Shown: piece by piece, positions 1 through 7,001 of the stretch
Position numbering within the stretch: the first letter of the stretch is position 1
Layout of the letters: each line of letters opens with the position of its first letter
Position numbers and translations under genes: made by a program
Notes under the pieces: model-generated
The model's input: only the letters and a program-made list of their open reading frames with translations
What the model was told of the DNA's origin: nothing
Databases searched by the model: none
NCBI GenBank assembly: GCA_031282465.1
Contig: JAITDR010000065.1
Location: 1-14,760 of the forward strand
Direction: 5' to 3'
From: Desulfovibrio sp.
GTDB taxonomy: Bacteria > Desulfobacterota > Desulfovibrionia > Desulfovibrionales > Desulfovibrionaceae
Length of the DNA: 14,760 nt

Positions 1-1191
1 CCCGGCATGAAGGAAATGTTTGCAGCAAACGGTTTCAACGACTTTCTTCCCAAACCCGTAACCCCCGCGGGACTGGATGCCCTGTTGCGGCGATGGATTC
101 CCGCCGCCAAGCGCCGCGAGTCACCCGGCGATGCTTCTGTAAGCGCGACCGGGGGAACGCTCCCTCCGCAGACCCCTGCGGGCGGCCTTGGACAAGGCCC
201 GGATACGACATTGCGCACGAACGGGGAGCCGGGCTCGCCACAAACTCCGGCGGAAGGCCCCGAACGAAGCCCGGACAGTTTCCGACGCCCGCCGGAGCGG
301 CAGGAAGGCGACGGGCAGGGGCAAGCTTCCGCGCCGGGGCGCGAACGCGGCGACGCATCCCCGCCTTCCGCTGTTCCGCGGATGGGGTTCCCGCGCATGG
401 AAGACTCGGGTTTCACGCGCACGAAGGACACGGAACTCCCGCGCATAGAGGGTGTGGATACCGCCCTCGGGCTTGCCCGTATAGGCGGGTCGCACAGCCT
501 CTACCTGCGGTTGCTCGCGGTGTTTTGCGCGGATGCGGAAGCGTGCCTCGCACGGATTGCAGGCGAACCGGACGAAACGGCGTTGAACACGCGCGGGGAG
601 CCGCCTCTTCTTGCAGACTCCCCCGGACCGCCCCGGACAAAACGCGGTACGTCTTTCGACGCAAGCGGGAGGCCCCGCCCCGCGCAGGGCGCTTCGGACC
701 GCTCCGGGCAAAGTCCGCAAGCGTCCCTGCGCGCCTTCACCACGCAGGTGCATGCCGTAAAAAGCGCTTTGGCCAACATCGGCGCCGATGCACTGTCAAA
801 AGAGGCCGCTTTGCTGGAAAAGGCGGGCAAAGAGGCCGACATGCTTCTGATCCGCGAAAAGTTGCCCGCGTTTCGTGAAGAGCTTGCCGCCCTGACGGCG
901 CGCGTCGGCGCGGCGCTCGCGCCGGAGCCGACGCACGGGGCGAAGCAGGCGCCTGCGGCGGACGCTGCGGAAGCCCCCGATCCGGCTGTCGCGGAACATT
1001 TGGAACAGTTGCTGGACGCGCTACGGGCGAACGATATCGATGCCGCGGACGCTGTACTGACCCGCTTGCAGACCCTGCCGCTGCCGGCGGCATTGCGCGT
1101 CGCCGCAACCGAAACGGCAGACTGCATCCTGACCGCGGATTTCCGAAAGGCGATGCAGACCGTCATCAGCCTGCTCGAACGGAACCGGTGA
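1..1191 (+). CDS. Hybrid sensor histidine kinase, C-terminal part (REC end, Hpt, helical tail); 5' end outside window
   Basis: This is the end of a phosphorelay protein. The frame is already open at base 1, so the start lies upstream. The first 35 or so codons are the last strand and helix of a receiver domain ([11 protein letters not shown], with the conserved Lys-Pro, then RRWIPAAKRR), matching the receiver ends of the next two genes. A Pro/Gly/Arg-rich linker follows (about 120-440). An Hpt domain then runs from GVDTALGLARIGGS to about 920, with the phosphoacceptor His in [14 protein letters not shown] (codon 751-753). A helical tail (about 970-1188, DPAVAEHLEQLL...) is shared with gene 3. 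The Hpt would take phosphate from the receiver and pass it to a response regulator not seen here. Two pairs of repeat units of about 72 nt sit in the linker and inside the Hpt. The TGA stop is at 1189-1191. Domain calls are by motif and by comparison with the neighbouring paralogues; the kinase half is inferred from them. Confidence 0.85.
   Translation, partial: PGMKEMFAANGFNDFLPKPVTPAGLDALLRRWIPAAKRRESPGDASVSATGGTLPPQTPAGGLGQGPDTTLRTNGEPGSPQTPAEGPERSPDSFRRPPERQEGDGQGQASAPGRERGDASPPSAVPRMGFPRMEDSGFTRTKDTELPRIEGVDTALGLARIGGSHSLYLRLLAVFCADAEACLARIAGEPDETALNTRGEPPLLADSPGPPRTKRGTSFDASGRPRPAQGASDRSGQSPQASLRAFTTQVHAVKSALANIGADALSKEAALLEKAGKEADMLLIREKLPAFREELAALTARVGAALAPEPTHGAKQAPAADAAEAPDPAVAEHLEQLLDALRANDIDAADAVLTRLQTLPLPAALRVAATETADCILTADFRKAMQTVISLLERNR
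151..288 (+). repeat. In-frame 72-nt repeat units A and B in the REC-Hpt linker of gene 1
   Basis: Two adjacent degenerate copies. The core GCAGAC starts at 168 in A, and its counterpart ACAAAC starts at 240 in B, exactly 72 nt apart. Both are read in the same phase, giving PPQTPAGGLGQGPD and SPQTPAEGPERSPD. Each begins with a G-rich block (GGGGGAA at 151, GGGGAG at 223). By hand, without gaps, A and B agree at 26 of the first 38 positions from the core and diverge after that. Confidence 0.6.
593..732 (+). repeat. In-frame repeat units C and D inserted inside the Hpt domain of gene 1
   Basis: Two copies lie between the first Hpt helices and the phospho-His helix. The cores are GCAGAC at 613 and GCAGGG at 684. 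Compared with the same site in gene 3, gene 1 has a net 48 extra codons (144 nt, twice 72). Unit D ends in TCCCTGCGC just before the conserved RAF residues. Over 52 ungapped positions, D matches the unit in gene 2 at 39. In unit C the core is read in a different codon phase from all the other copies. The 5' end GCGCGGGGA and the 3' end TCCCTGCGC are imperfect inverted repeats (8 of 9). Confidence 0.65.
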
Positions 1192-1244
1192 TGCCGATAA
1201 AGTATTTAGCGAGGCCGGGTGGGGCCGCATTCCTCCCGCCGCCG

Positions 1245-1275
1245 AAGCAAAACTGCATGGTCGCAGTTCTGCTTT
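1245..1275 (+). terminator. Hairpin between kinase genes 1 and 2, possible terminator
   Basis: The arms 1245-1256 and 1263-1274 pair at 11 of 12 positions (AAGCAAAACTGC with GCAGTTCTGCTT, one A-C mismatch) around a 6-nt loop. The run of T after the stem is short and partly inside it (TTTG, then AAAATCTAATTATT), so termination may be weak. The hairpin ends 16 nt before the Shine-Dalgarno region of gene 2 and could instead act on the leader of that gene. The rest of 1192-1305 shows no promoter that I can defend. Confidence 0.45.
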
Positions 1276-1305
1276 GAAAATCTAATTATTGAGAGGCGGA
1301 TTGTA

Positions 1306-3807
1306 ATGCTGCAGTACCTTGAAAACTCCGATATTAAACGCTCGATAAAAGAGAACTGCATATTGATATTGTTTTTATGTTCCGTGCTGACTGTTCTCTT
1401 TCTCTCAATATATACTCGTATACTAGTTTCTTCGTATATGGAATCCGAGAAACATAATTTTGAAGAACGATTGAAGGCATTAAGTATAAGTGCAGCGTCA
1501 CTTGCCGATGGCGATATGCTTGATTCATTCCGTACTGTTGAGGATATGTCTAGGCCGGAATATCAAAAATTACGCGAAATCTTGCGAGATTTCGCGCAAC
1601 AAGTTGATGTCCGCTACGTTTATTATCTGCGTATTGTCGGTGACAAGATTCAATATATTGTGGATAACGACTTTGATGAAGAAACACGTGTGGGACTGGA
1701 TACGCCGCTTACGGACATCTCGGTCGAGAGCGGGGTGCAGGATACGCTTGAAGGCAAGGTAAACTGCGAAGGCATCGGGGTGTATGCCGAAGGATGGGAA
1801 GGGATTATGTCGGCCTATGCGCCGATTTACAACGCGAGCGGCGAGGTGACGGCGGCGGTCGGCGTGGATGTCGAAGATACCGTGATTATGGATTCGCGCA
1901 CGAGGATGGCTGTGCTGTCGGGTCTGCAGATTTTCTCCGTGCTGCTTGTCCTGGTCAGCGGTCTGGCCTGCCTGCTGGGATACCGCAGGGCAGCGCTGCG
2001 CGCGGATGCGGCCAACAGGAGCAAATCCTCCTTTCTTGCCCGCATGAGTCACGAAATCCGCACGCCCATGAACGCGATTATCGGCATGAGCGAGCTGGCG
2101 CAGAGGGCACGCGGCACACCGCCGGAGCTTGAGTACATCGCGGGCATCAAAGAGGCCGGGACCGACCTGCTGGGCATCATCAACGACATACTGGATTTTT
2201 CCAGAATCGAGTCCGGCACTCTGCCCATACATCCCGCCCCCTACGAAACGGCTTCCTTCCTGTACGACGTGCAGACCGTCATCAGCGTCCGCGCGGACGA
2301 AAGTTCACTTGAACTGCTGACGGACATATCCCCGGACATTCCCGCCGGTCTGGTCGGCGATGCGGGCCGCATCCGACAAATTCTGCTCAATCTCCTGAGC
2401 AATGCCGTGAAATACACGAATGAGGGCTTCATCAAATTTTCCGCTTACGCAACGCCGGTCACGGAAGATACGGTCAGGCTGACTTTTGTTGTGGAGGACA
2501 GCGGCATAGGCATCCGATCGGAGGATCTGCCCATGCTGTTTGAAGAGTTCGTACGCATTGACGAAAAGCGCCATATCGGGATCGAAGGCACGGGTCTGGG
2601 CTTGGCCATAACACGCAATCTGTGCCGGGCCATGGGCGGCGATATCACAGTGCGGAGCAGGTACGGCAAGGGCTCCGTCTTTACGGCCGAGTTGACGCAG
2701 ACCGTGAGCGACCCGAGGCCGATGGGCGACATTGCCCGTGCGGCGCCGCGGCGCGCGGAGACGCCGCGTGCCTCGTTCACCGCGCCGGAGGCCGTTGTGC
2801 TGCTTGTCGACGATCTGCCCGCCAATTTGCTGGTGGCCGAGGGGCTGCTTGCCCCCTACCGGATGCGCATTGTTACCTGCGCGAACGGTCGCGAGGCCGT
2901 GGACCTGATCCGTGAGCGTCCCTTCGACCTTGTGTTGATGGACCACATGATGCCGGAAATGGACGGCGTGGAAGCTACGCGCGCCGTCAGGACGCTGAAC
3001 GGGGAGCGCTGCCGGACCATGCCCGTCGTCGCCCTGACCGCCAATGCCGTGTCCGGCATGAAAGAGATGTTTCTGAAGAACGACTTCAATGATTTTCTTT
3101 CCAAACCCATAGACTCGGCCGAACTGGATGCGGTGCTGCGGAAATGGATTCCCGCCGGTAAACGCCGGGATATGCCGCGGGACGCGCAGACTTCCTCAAC
3201 GCGTTCCGGGCAAAGCCCCGGCGCGGTATGCGTCGCCGGCGCGGGGTTCAGCCCCGAGCAGACGCCTTCCGGTCACTCCGGACAAAAGCCGGATACGCCC
3301 TTGAACGACGAAAAGAAGCCGTCCCCCGCCGCATCGCCCGCCGTCCCGCATATAGACGGCGTGGATACCGAAGTCGGACTTGAACGCATCGGCGGGTCGT
3401 ACAGCCTCTATCTGCAGTTGCTGGCAGTATTTTGCACGGATGCGGAAGCGTGCCTTGCACTGCTCGCCGCGGAACCGGAAGAAACGACGGCGAACATTCG
3501 CGGAGAGGCGTGCCCCCCGCAGACAGTCGCGGATCACTCCGGCCGAAGTCCGGACGCTTCCCTGCGCGCCTTCATCACCCAGATTCACGCTGTGAAAAGC
3601 GCGCTGGCCAACATCGGCGCCGAACGGTTGTCGGAAGAGGCCGCCTTGCTGGAAAGAGCGGGCAAAGAGACCGACATGTCCCTGATCCGCGAAAAGCTGC
3701 CCGCGTTCCGCGAAGAGCTTGCCGCTCTGACGGCGCGCATCGGTGCCGCGCTCGAACAGTTCCGCGGGGGACAACACGCGGCCGGAGGCGATGAGCATGC
3801 ACGGTGA
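1306..3807 (+). CDS. Membrane-bound hybrid histidine kinase (Cache-like sensor, HisKA, HATPase, REC, Hpt)
   Basis: 833 residues from the ATG at 1306, which has GAGAGG at 1291-1296 upstream. An in-frame ATG at 1219 would add 29 residues before TM1 and has no such site. TM1 is about residues 18-37 and TM2 about 203-224. Between them lies a periplasmic domain whose end (SAYAPIYNASGEVTAAVGVDV) resembles Cache sensors. HisKA carries H249 in SHEIRTPMN. The HATPase shows LLSNAVKYT (N box), EDSGIGI (G1) and GTGLGLAI (G2). The REC (about 2790-3150) has LVDDLPAN, phosphoacceptor D546 in [11 protein letters not shown], and SKPI. The Hpt has H761 in [14 protein letters not shown]. The signal is unknown. 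The TM1 and early sensor DNA is very AT-rich compared with the rest. It lacks the helical tail of genes 1 and 3. Linker and Hpt carry inserted repeat units. Confidence 0.93.
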   Translation: MLQYLENSDIKRSIKENCILILFLCSVLTVLFLSIYTRILVSSYMESEKHNFEERLKALSISAASLADGDMLDSFRTVEDMSRPEYQKLREILRDFAQQVDVRYVYYLRIVGDKIQYIVDNDFDEETRVGLDTPLTDISVESGVQDTLEGKVNCEGIGVYAEGWEGIMSAYAPIYNASGEVTAAVGVDVEDTVIMDSRTRMAVLSGLQIFSVLLVLVSGLACLLGYRRAALRADAANRSKSSFLARMSHEIRTPMNAIIGMSELAQRARGTPPELEYIAGIKEAGTDLLGIINDILDFSRIESGTLPIHPAPYETASFLYDVQTVISVRADESSLELLTDISPDIPAGLVGDAGRIRQILLNLLSNAVKYTNEGFIKFSAYATPVTEDTVRLTFVVEDSGIGIRSEDLPMLFEEFVRIDEKRHIGIEGTGLGLAITRNLCRAMGGDITVRSRYGKGSVFTAELTQTVSDPRPMGDIARAAPRRAETPRASFTAPEAVVLLVDDLPANLLVAEGLLAPYRMRIVTCANGREAVDLIRERPFDLVLMDHMMPEMDGVEATRAVRTLNGERCRTMPVVALTANAVSGMKEMFLKNDFNDFLSKPIDSAELDAVLRKWIPAGKRRDMPRDAQTSSTRSGQSPGAVCVAGAGFSPEQTPSGHSGQKPDTPLNDEKKPSPAASPAVPHIDGVDTEVGLERIGGSYSLYLQLLAVFCTDAEACLALLAAEPEETTANIRGEACPPQTVADHSGRSPDASLRAFITQIHAVKSALANIGAERLSEEAALLERAGKETDMSLIREKLPAFREELAALTARIGAALEQFRGGQHAAGGDEHAR
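3170..3309 (+). repeat. In-frame repeat units E and F in the REC-Hpt linker of gene 2
   Basis: Two cores GCAGAC start at 3186 and 3258, exactly 72 nt apart, both read in the same phase as units A and B (AQTSSTRSGQSPG and EQTPSGHSGQKPD). Unit F has the inverted repeat TCCGG (3277-3281) and CCGGA (3289-3293) around a 7-nt loop. Unit E has the variant CCGGG/CCCGG (3206-3210, 3217-3221). Confidence 0.6.
3499..3569 (+). repeat. In-frame repeat unit G inside the Hpt domain of gene 2
   Basis: A single unit with core GCAGAC at 3519-3524 and the inverted repeat TCCGG (3538-3542) / CCGGA (3550-3554), read as PPQTVADHSGRSPDASL. Relative to the empty site in gene 3 ([13 protein letters not shown]), gene 2 carries a net 24 extra codons, 72 nt. 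It shares TCACTCCGG exactly with unit F of the same gene. Confidence 0.65.
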
Positions 3808-6800
3808 CGAGACAATGAGCAGGCACAGCGATATTGTGTACGCCGCCTCATTAAACAGCGCCCTCGCGCGTATCAGCAAAACGCCGGCGCTGACCGCCGG
3901 AAACCTGACGGAAGCCGCCGAAGTCATAGCCTGTGAAGGATGCCGCGCCCTGAATACCGGCCGTGTGGGTCTGTGGCACGTGTTGCGCGACAAGCCGGCA
4001 TTGAGAAGCATCACCAGCTATGACGGCGCCGGCGGCATATACACCGTGCAGGAAGATTTCCCGCTTGACGGCCGGCAACGCTATGTTGAATTGCTGCACA
4101 CCGAACGGCTCCTCATCATAGACGACACCGCAAATACCGATATCCTGCCGAATCTGCAGGAAACCTACGGCCCCGACATATGCGCGCTGCTCGATGCCCC
4201 GGTCCGCGTAGGGGGCAAACCGGCAGGCGTGGTGTGCATAGAACAGAAGCGTACGGCACACTTTCCCGAACGCCGCGTCTGGACGATAGAGGAGCAGAAC
4301 TTCGCCTCATCCCTCGCGGATTTTCTCGCACTGGCCATGGAGAGCGCCGAGCGTCGGCTGCTGATGCGCCGCACCGAAGAGCTCCTGAACAACCTGCCGG
4401 GCATGGTGTACCGGTGCCTGCATAATCCCCCGGACTACACATTCACATTCGTCAGTGAGGGATGTTACCCGCTCACCGGGTATACGCCGGAGGAACTGCT
4501 GGGCAACAATGCCGTGAAATTTTTCGACATGGTGCATCCGGAGGATGTGGACAGCCTGGCAAGACGCAACGGCGAAACGCTTGCCCTGGGCGTACCCCTT
4601 GAGGCGACGTTCCGCATCGTCATGAAGGACGGCAGCGTCAGGTGGATTTGGGAACGCAGCCGCGTGGCGGAAAAAAATCCCGACGGCACGCCGCATCTTT
4701 TGGAAGGGTTTTACACCGATATCACGAAACAGCGGCGCCTGGAGGCCGCCGAACTCGCCAATCGCGCCAAATACGCATTTCTGACCAAGATGAGCCATGA
4801 AATCCGCACGCCCATGAATGCGGTTCTCGGCATGGCCGAACTTGCCGCGCAGCGCTGCCGGCAGGAAGAGGTGTTCGAATACCTGAGCCACATCAAGCGG
4901 GCGGGGACGTCGCTGCTCTCAATCATCAACGATATCCTCGACTTTTCCGAGCTAGAGTCCGGCGCGCCGGAAATCGTCCCCATAGTCTACAACATTCATT
5001 CGCTGATCAACGACGTTGTCACCATGTTCCACAACCGCATCGGCGACAAACCCGTCGACCTGATTGTCGACGACGACCCCCTGCTGCCGCAGGCAATGCT
5101 CGGCGATACGGCCCGCATCAAGCAGATTGTCGTCAACCTGCTGTCCAATGCCGTGAAATTTACCTCATACGGCTGCATTTCCCTGAGCATCGGCGTTGAA
5201 AAGACCGACGGCGCCCGGTGTAAGCTGCTCTTTGCGGTGGGCGATACCGGCATAGGCATTCGCAAGGAGGACCTTCCCCTCCTGTTCGACGCCTTTTCGC
5301 AGGCGGACACCCGCAAAAACCCGGAAATCGAAGGCGCGGGTCTGGGACTTGCCGTTGCTGAAAAACTTGTGAAGATTATGGGCGGCGAAATACATGTGGA
5401 AAGCGTGTACGGCAAAGGTTCGCGCTTTTCCTTTTCCATCATGCAGCAGATAGAAAATCCCGCACCCGCCGTCATTGTGCGGCCTGACGACGAGCGTTGC
5501 GCGGGCGTACGGCTTGCGAACGCCGAAAAAGCCCGGAGCATTGCCGAAAAAGCTGCGAGATTGGGCGTGCGCTGCATACTTGCGCAGAACGAGGACGATT
5601 TGCGACACTGCACGCATGTGTTTTTTGACGCGGACGACTATGCCGCCGTCTGCGACACAACCGGCCGGAACGCCGTTCTTATCGCCCTGGCGGGCGCGTC
5701 TGCAGGTGAAAGCGCCTTGCCTCCCCGTGTGCGCATTGTCCGTACCCCTCTCACCGGCCTTATGGTTGCGCAATTGCTGAATACACGCGCCCGCGGCAAA
5801 ACGGAGGACGCGGCGGAGAAGCGCGCGGAGCGCCGCCGCGCCGGATTTATCGCGCCCGAGGCCGACGTGCTGATTGTCGATGATCTGCCCGCCAACCTGC
5901 TCGTGGCCGAAGGACTGCTCGCCCCCTACCGGATGCGCGTACATACCTGCGCAAGCGGCCGCGAGGCCGTGGAACTGGTGCGCTCCCGTCCCTTCGACCT
6001 TGTGCTGATGGACCACATGATGCCGGAAATGGACGGCGTGGAAACAACGCGCTCCGTCAGGGAGACGTGCGGGGAGCGCGGCCGGACCTTGCCCGTCGTC
6101 GCTCTGACGGCCAACGCCGTATCCGGCGTGCGGACGATGTTTCTGGAAAACGGCTTCAACGATTTTTTACCCAAGCCCATAGAAACAGCCGACCTGGACG
6201 CCGTACTGCAACGCTGGATTCCCGCCGGCAAACGCCTGGCTATTCCGGACGACGGCAGGCAGCCGCTTCCGTCCGGGGATGCGCAGAAGCTTCCAGACAT
6301 TGCGGGCGTGGACGTCGCCGCCGGCGTTGCGCGCATCGGCGGGTCGCCGGCGCGCTACCGGCATTTGCTGGCGGTGTTCCGCAAGGACGCTCAAGCCGCC
6401 TGCGCGCAGTTTGCCGGCGAACCGGACGAGGATACCGCGCGCGCCTTCATCACGCAGGTGCATGCCATGAAAAGTGCTTTGGCCAACATTGGGGCCGCCG
6501 AACTGTCGAACGCGGCGGCTCTGCTGGAAAAAGCGGGCCGGGAGTCCGACGCGGCCGTGATCCGCGAGCGGCTCGCGCCGTTCCGGGAAGAGCTTGCCGC
6601 TCTTGCGGAGCGTATCGGAGAGGCACTTGCCCGGACCGCAACGCGTTCCGAGGACGCCGGAACACACGATCCGGCGGTCGCGGAAAGGTTGACGCGCCTG
6701 CACGACGCGCTGGAAAGCGGGGATATCGACGCAGCGGACGATGCCCTCGCCCGCCTGCAGGCCCTGCCGCTGTCCGAAAGCCTGCGCGATGCCGTCTCTG

Positions 6801-6898
6801 AAGCGGCGGACTGCATCCTGACGGCGGAATTTCCAAAGGCGGCGGACATAGTAAGCGCCCTGCTGAAAAAGTCGGCCGATACCTTGGGGAACCGCTGA
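3797..6898 (+). CDS. Soluble hybrid histidine kinase (GAF, PAS, HisKA, HATPase, pseudo-REC, REC, Hpt)
   Basis: 1033 residues from the ATG at 3797, chosen because GGAGG (3784-3788) stands 8 nt before it. Other in-frame ATGs are at 3743, 3791 and 3815; the last aligns best with the gene 4 start. It overlaps gene 2 by 11 nt, which suggests translational coupling. No TM segment is visible. A GAF domain (about 12-185) and a PAS domain (about 190-310, [17 protein letters not shown]) precede HisKA with H334 ([13 protein letters not shown]). The HATPase has [16 protein letters not shown] and GAGLGLAV. At about 565-685 lies a receiver-like fold without the N-terminal acidic pair or the Lys. A complete REC follows, with D739 in [11 protein letters not shown] and PKPI. 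Next come an Hpt with H889 ([14 protein letters not shown]) and a helical tail like that of gene 1. Its Hpt has no inserted repeat unit. The ligands of GAF and PAS are unknown. Confidence 0.92.
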   Translation: MHGDETMSRHSDIVYAASLNSALARISKTPALTAGNLTEAAEVIACEGCRALNTGRVGLWHVLRDKPALRSITSYDGAGGIYTVQEDFPLDGRQRYVELLHTERLLIIDDTANTDILPNLQETYGPDICALLDAPVRVGGKPAGVVCIEQKRTAHFPERRVWTIEEQNFASSLADFLALAMESAERRLLMRRTEELLNNLPGMVYRCLHNPPDYTFTFVSEGCYPLTGYTPEELLGNNAVKFFDMVHPEDVDSLARRNGETLALGVPLEATFRIVMKDGSVRWIWERSRVAEKNPDGTPHLLEGFYTDITKQRRLEAAELANRAKYAFLTKMSHEIRTPMNAVLGMAELAAQRCRQEEVFEYLSHIKRAGTSLLSIINDILDFSELESGAPEIVPIVYNIHSLINDVVTMFHNRIGDKPVDLIVDDDPLLPQAMLGDTARIKQIVVNLLSNAVKFTSYGCISLSIGVEKTDGARCKLLFAVGDTGIGIRKEDLPLLFDAFSQADTRKNPEIEGAGLGLAVAEKLVKIMGGEIHVESVYGKGSRFSFSIMQQIENPAPAVIVRPDDERCAGVRLANAEKARSIAEKAARLGVRCILAQNEDDLRHCTHVFFDADDYAAVCDTTGRNAVLIALAGASAGESALPPRVRIVRTPLTGLMVAQLLNTRARGKTEDAAEKRAERRRAGFIAPEADVLIVDDLPANLLVAEGLLAPYRMRVHTCASGREAVELVRSRPFDLVLMDHMMPEMDGVETTRSVRETCGERGRTLPVVALTANAVSGVRTMFLENGFNDFLPKPIETADLDAVLQRWIPAGKRLAIPDDGRQPLPSGDAQKLPDIAGVDVAAGVARIGGSPARYRHLLAVFRKDAQAACAQFAGEPDEDTARAFITQVHAMKSALANIGAAELSNAAALLEKAGRESDAAVIRERLAPFREELAALAERIGEALARTATRSEDAGTHDPAVAERLTRLHDALESGDIDAADDALARLQALPLSESLRDAVSEAADCILTAEFPKAADIVSALLKKSADTLGNR

Positions 6899-6949
6899 TG
6901 AGTGCGGCGGCTTTCGTACCTCCGACCGGGGACGCGCTTACAGCAATGC

Positions 6950-6981
6950 ACCGGCACGGGACACGGCCGATCTGTGCCGGT
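6950..6981 (+). other. Hairpin in the gap between kinase genes 3 and 4
   Basis: A perfect 8-bp inverted repeat, ACCGGCAC (6950-6957) with GTGCCGGT (6974-6981), around a 16-nt loop. No T run follows, so it is not a typical intrinsic terminator. It ends 6 nt before the GGGAGGG ribosome site of gene 4 and could affect its translation or the stability of a shared transcript. The rest of the 103-nt gap shows nothing I can name. Confidence 0.35.
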
Positions 6982-7001
6982 CTTGCCGGGAGGGAACCTG
7001 C

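Noticed and set aside
1219..1305. Upstream ATG at 1219 as the start of gene 2
   Set aside because: It would put 29 basic, unrelated residues before TM1, crosses the 1245-1275 hairpin and lacks a ribosome site. The ATG at 1306 has one.
151..3569. CRISPR or simple tandem array for the ~72-nt units
   Set aside because: Units are degenerate, occur singly or in pairs inside reading frames, and have no identical repeats alternating with unique spacers.
6898..7001. Tiny ORF starting at the TGATG overlap after gene 3
   Set aside because: It runs into gene 4 in another frame, and its residues show no known motif; it has no ribosome site of its own.
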